A DNA stretch of 64,000 nt from Janthinobacterium sp. B9-8 (GTDB lineage Bacteria; Pseudomonadota; Gammaproteobacteria; Burkholderiales; Chitinibacteraceae). Where the stretch lies: positions 3,041,740-3,105,739 of the forward strand of contig NZ_CP014222.1 in NCBI RefSeq assembly GCF_000969645.2, in the 5' to 3' direction. The notes under the pieces were generated by a model. The model made no database searches, was not told the origin of the DNA, and saw only the letters and a list, made by a program, of their open reading frames with translations. Position 1 is the stretch's first letter; each line of letters begins with the position of its first letter. The position numbers were made by a program, and so were the translations under genes. Shown here in pieces: positions 62,874 through 64,000 of the stretch.

Positions 62874-64000
62874 TCAGGATATTTTGATCGTCGACGATGA
62901 AGTCGGCATTCGTGAATTATTGTCGGAAATTCTGCAAGATGAAGGCTATGGCATTGTGCTGGCCGAAAATGCAGAGGCTGCCCGTAAAATCAGAAATCAA
63001 TCTCAGCCTCGTCTGGTGCTGCTCGATATCTGGATGCCAGATACTGACGGTATTACGCTGCTTAAAGAATGGTCGCGAAATGGCCAGCTCACCATGCCTG
63101 TGGTGATGATGTCCGGACATGCAACCATTGATACCGCAGTTGAGGCCACCCGAATTGGCGCGCTTGATTTCCTTGAAAAGCCAATTGGTTTGCAAAAACT
63201 ATTGGCAACGGTGAAACGCGCCCTTTCCTTGCCTAGCGAAACGGCAGTACGCGCCCCGACACTAGAGCGCTTAGGTGCAGGCCTTGCCATTCAAGAGTTG
63301 CAATCAACCCTTAGCCCGCTTCGCGGCAGGCCTGGCCCTGTCTTACTACTCGGCCAGCCGGGAGTAGGATTCGAGCACTGTGCACGCTTTTTGAATATGC
63401 CTAACGCGCCCTTTGTCTCGCCGCCATCTAATGAAGATTTAGCGCAGGCGCCGCAAGAGCTGCTCAATAAAGCTACGGGCGGCATCTTATTTTTGCGCGA
63501 TTTAGCTTGGCTCGATCGCCGCGCACAGCAAGGCTTGAAAACCATTCTGCCTAAGCTGGAAAAACAACGCGTGCGTCTGGTTTGTGCCTCAAGCAAACCA
63601 CTCAGTGTGTTGGCAAGCCAGCTTGAGCCTGAGCTTTTAAATTTTATTTCCCAGCTCAGCATCGCCATTCCGTCTTTGTCAGAGCACCGTGAAGATATTC
63701 CTGCATTGGCAGAAAAGCTTCTCTCTGATGCCATTGGCGTACATAAGCTAGGCCCACGCTTTTTTAGCCCGCTGGCTTTGCAGCTTTTAGCACGGCAAGT
63801 ATGGGCGGGTAATCTGGACGAGCTGGCAAATGTGGTAAAAAGCGTGGCCATTACCAGCCGCGACGGGGAAATTGATAGCGCCCCCCTTGCTCGCTTACTG
63901 TCTCAGTTTGCGCCCAATGGCAACGTCAATACCGAAAGCCACAACCAGCATGCCTCGGGCTTGCCCAATATTGATCTGAGCTTGCCACTACGTGAAGCGC
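62866..64000 (+). CDS. ntrX: NtrX-like response regulator with degenerate AAA+ domain, cut by window edge
   Basis: Partner of NtrY. The frame is open from TTG at 62866, six bases after a strong GGAGG, to the window end (378 codons). The receiver domain covers residues 1-120, with the phosphoacceptor Asp54 in [11 protein letters not shown] and the Lys in EKPIG. The middle domain resembles the sigma-54 AAA+ region, but the Walker A loop reads GQPGVGFEH with Phe169 where the lysine should be. The GAFTGA segment is absent, and [14 protein letters not shown] replaces the FLDEI Walker B. It is therefore probably not a sigma-54 ATPase. The C-terminal DNA-binding part lies beyond the edge. Confidence 0.88.
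   Translation, partial: MASQDILIVDDEVGIRELLSEILQDEGYGIVLAENAEAARKIRNQSQPRLVLLDIWMPDTDGITLLKEWSRNGQLTMPVVMMSGHATIDTAVEATRIGALDFLEKPIGLQKLLATVKRALSLPSETAVRAPTLERLGAGLAIQELQSTLSPLRGRPGPVLLLGQPGVGFEHCARFLNMPNAPFVSPPSNEDLAQAPQELLNKATGGILFLRDLAWLDRRAQQGLKTILPKLEKQRVRLVCASSKPLSVLASQLEPELLNFISQLSIAIPSLSEHREDIPALAEKLLSDAIGVHKLGPRFFSPLALQLLARQVWAGNLDELANVVKSVAITSRDGEIDSAPLARLLSQFAPNGNVNTESHNQHASGLPNIDLSLPLREA

Overview
The window looks like chromosome from a betaproteobacterium of the Neisseriales, most likely Chromobacteriaceae and perhaps close to the freshwater chitin degraders Iodobacter, Deefgea or Chitinibacter. This is inferred from protein styles, from gene orders (yggS-proC-yggT; cutA-dsbD-tlpA; gpmI-envC-ctpA-moeB; ubiE-ubiJ-ubiB; def-fmt-htpX-rsmB-DUF4390-ntrYX) and from a large secreted GH18 chitinase. 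No marker such as rRNA is present, and no rRNA or tRNA gene was seen. Both ends of the window cut genes: yggS on the left and ntrX on the right.

Layout. 1-15000 is housekeeping: PLP homeostasis, proline synthesis, thiol-disulfide exchange (DsbD plus a TlpA-like thioredoxin), an ArsR-type regulator, GpmI, an EnvC-like amidase activator with a C-terminal processing protease, MoeB, TrpRS behind what looks like a translational attenuator, TatD and MurB. 15000-18300 holds the chitinase with two chitin-binding modules, and a small secreted unknown. 18400-31200 has PEP carboxylase, a PhzF-like protein, the ubiquinone genes ubiE, ubiJ and ubiB, PhoBR, transaldolase and two membrane proteins. 31600-41000 has a bacterial alpha-2-macroglobulin, a YigZ/IMPACT protein and PBP1C. 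41000-44850 is the main accessory island: an MvaI/BcnI-type restriction enzyme convergent with a Dcm-like cytosine methyltransferase (predicted CCWGG system), then a small ribbon-helix-helix-like protein and an unknown 100-residue protein. 44850-51200 has an ECF sigma factor with a DUF2892 membrane protein, an MFS transporter, an MDR oxidoreductase and a hybrid GGDEF-EAL protein. 51300-64000 is housekeeping again: TopA, DprA, LysM protein, Def, Fmt, HtpX, RsmB, DUF4390 protein and the NtrYX two-component system.

Intergenic DNA is rich in dispersed repeats of several families. Family A is about 120-130 bp and palindromic, family B is about 290 bp, family C has GTAGGGCGGGT arms, and there are two short elements with terminal inverted repeats and one REP-like hairpin. 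They sit between genes, including inside the ubiquinone cluster, and give the region a repeat-loaded character.

The points most worth following are: the leader peptide and mutually exclusive hairpins before trpS; an NtrX whose ATPase domain has lost the Walker A lysine and the GAFTGA loop; the restriction-modification island with a putative small regulator and repeated GTGACAAAAT sites; a 24-residue in-frame tandem duplication in PBP1C; and start codons of fxsA and cutA that overlap head to head.
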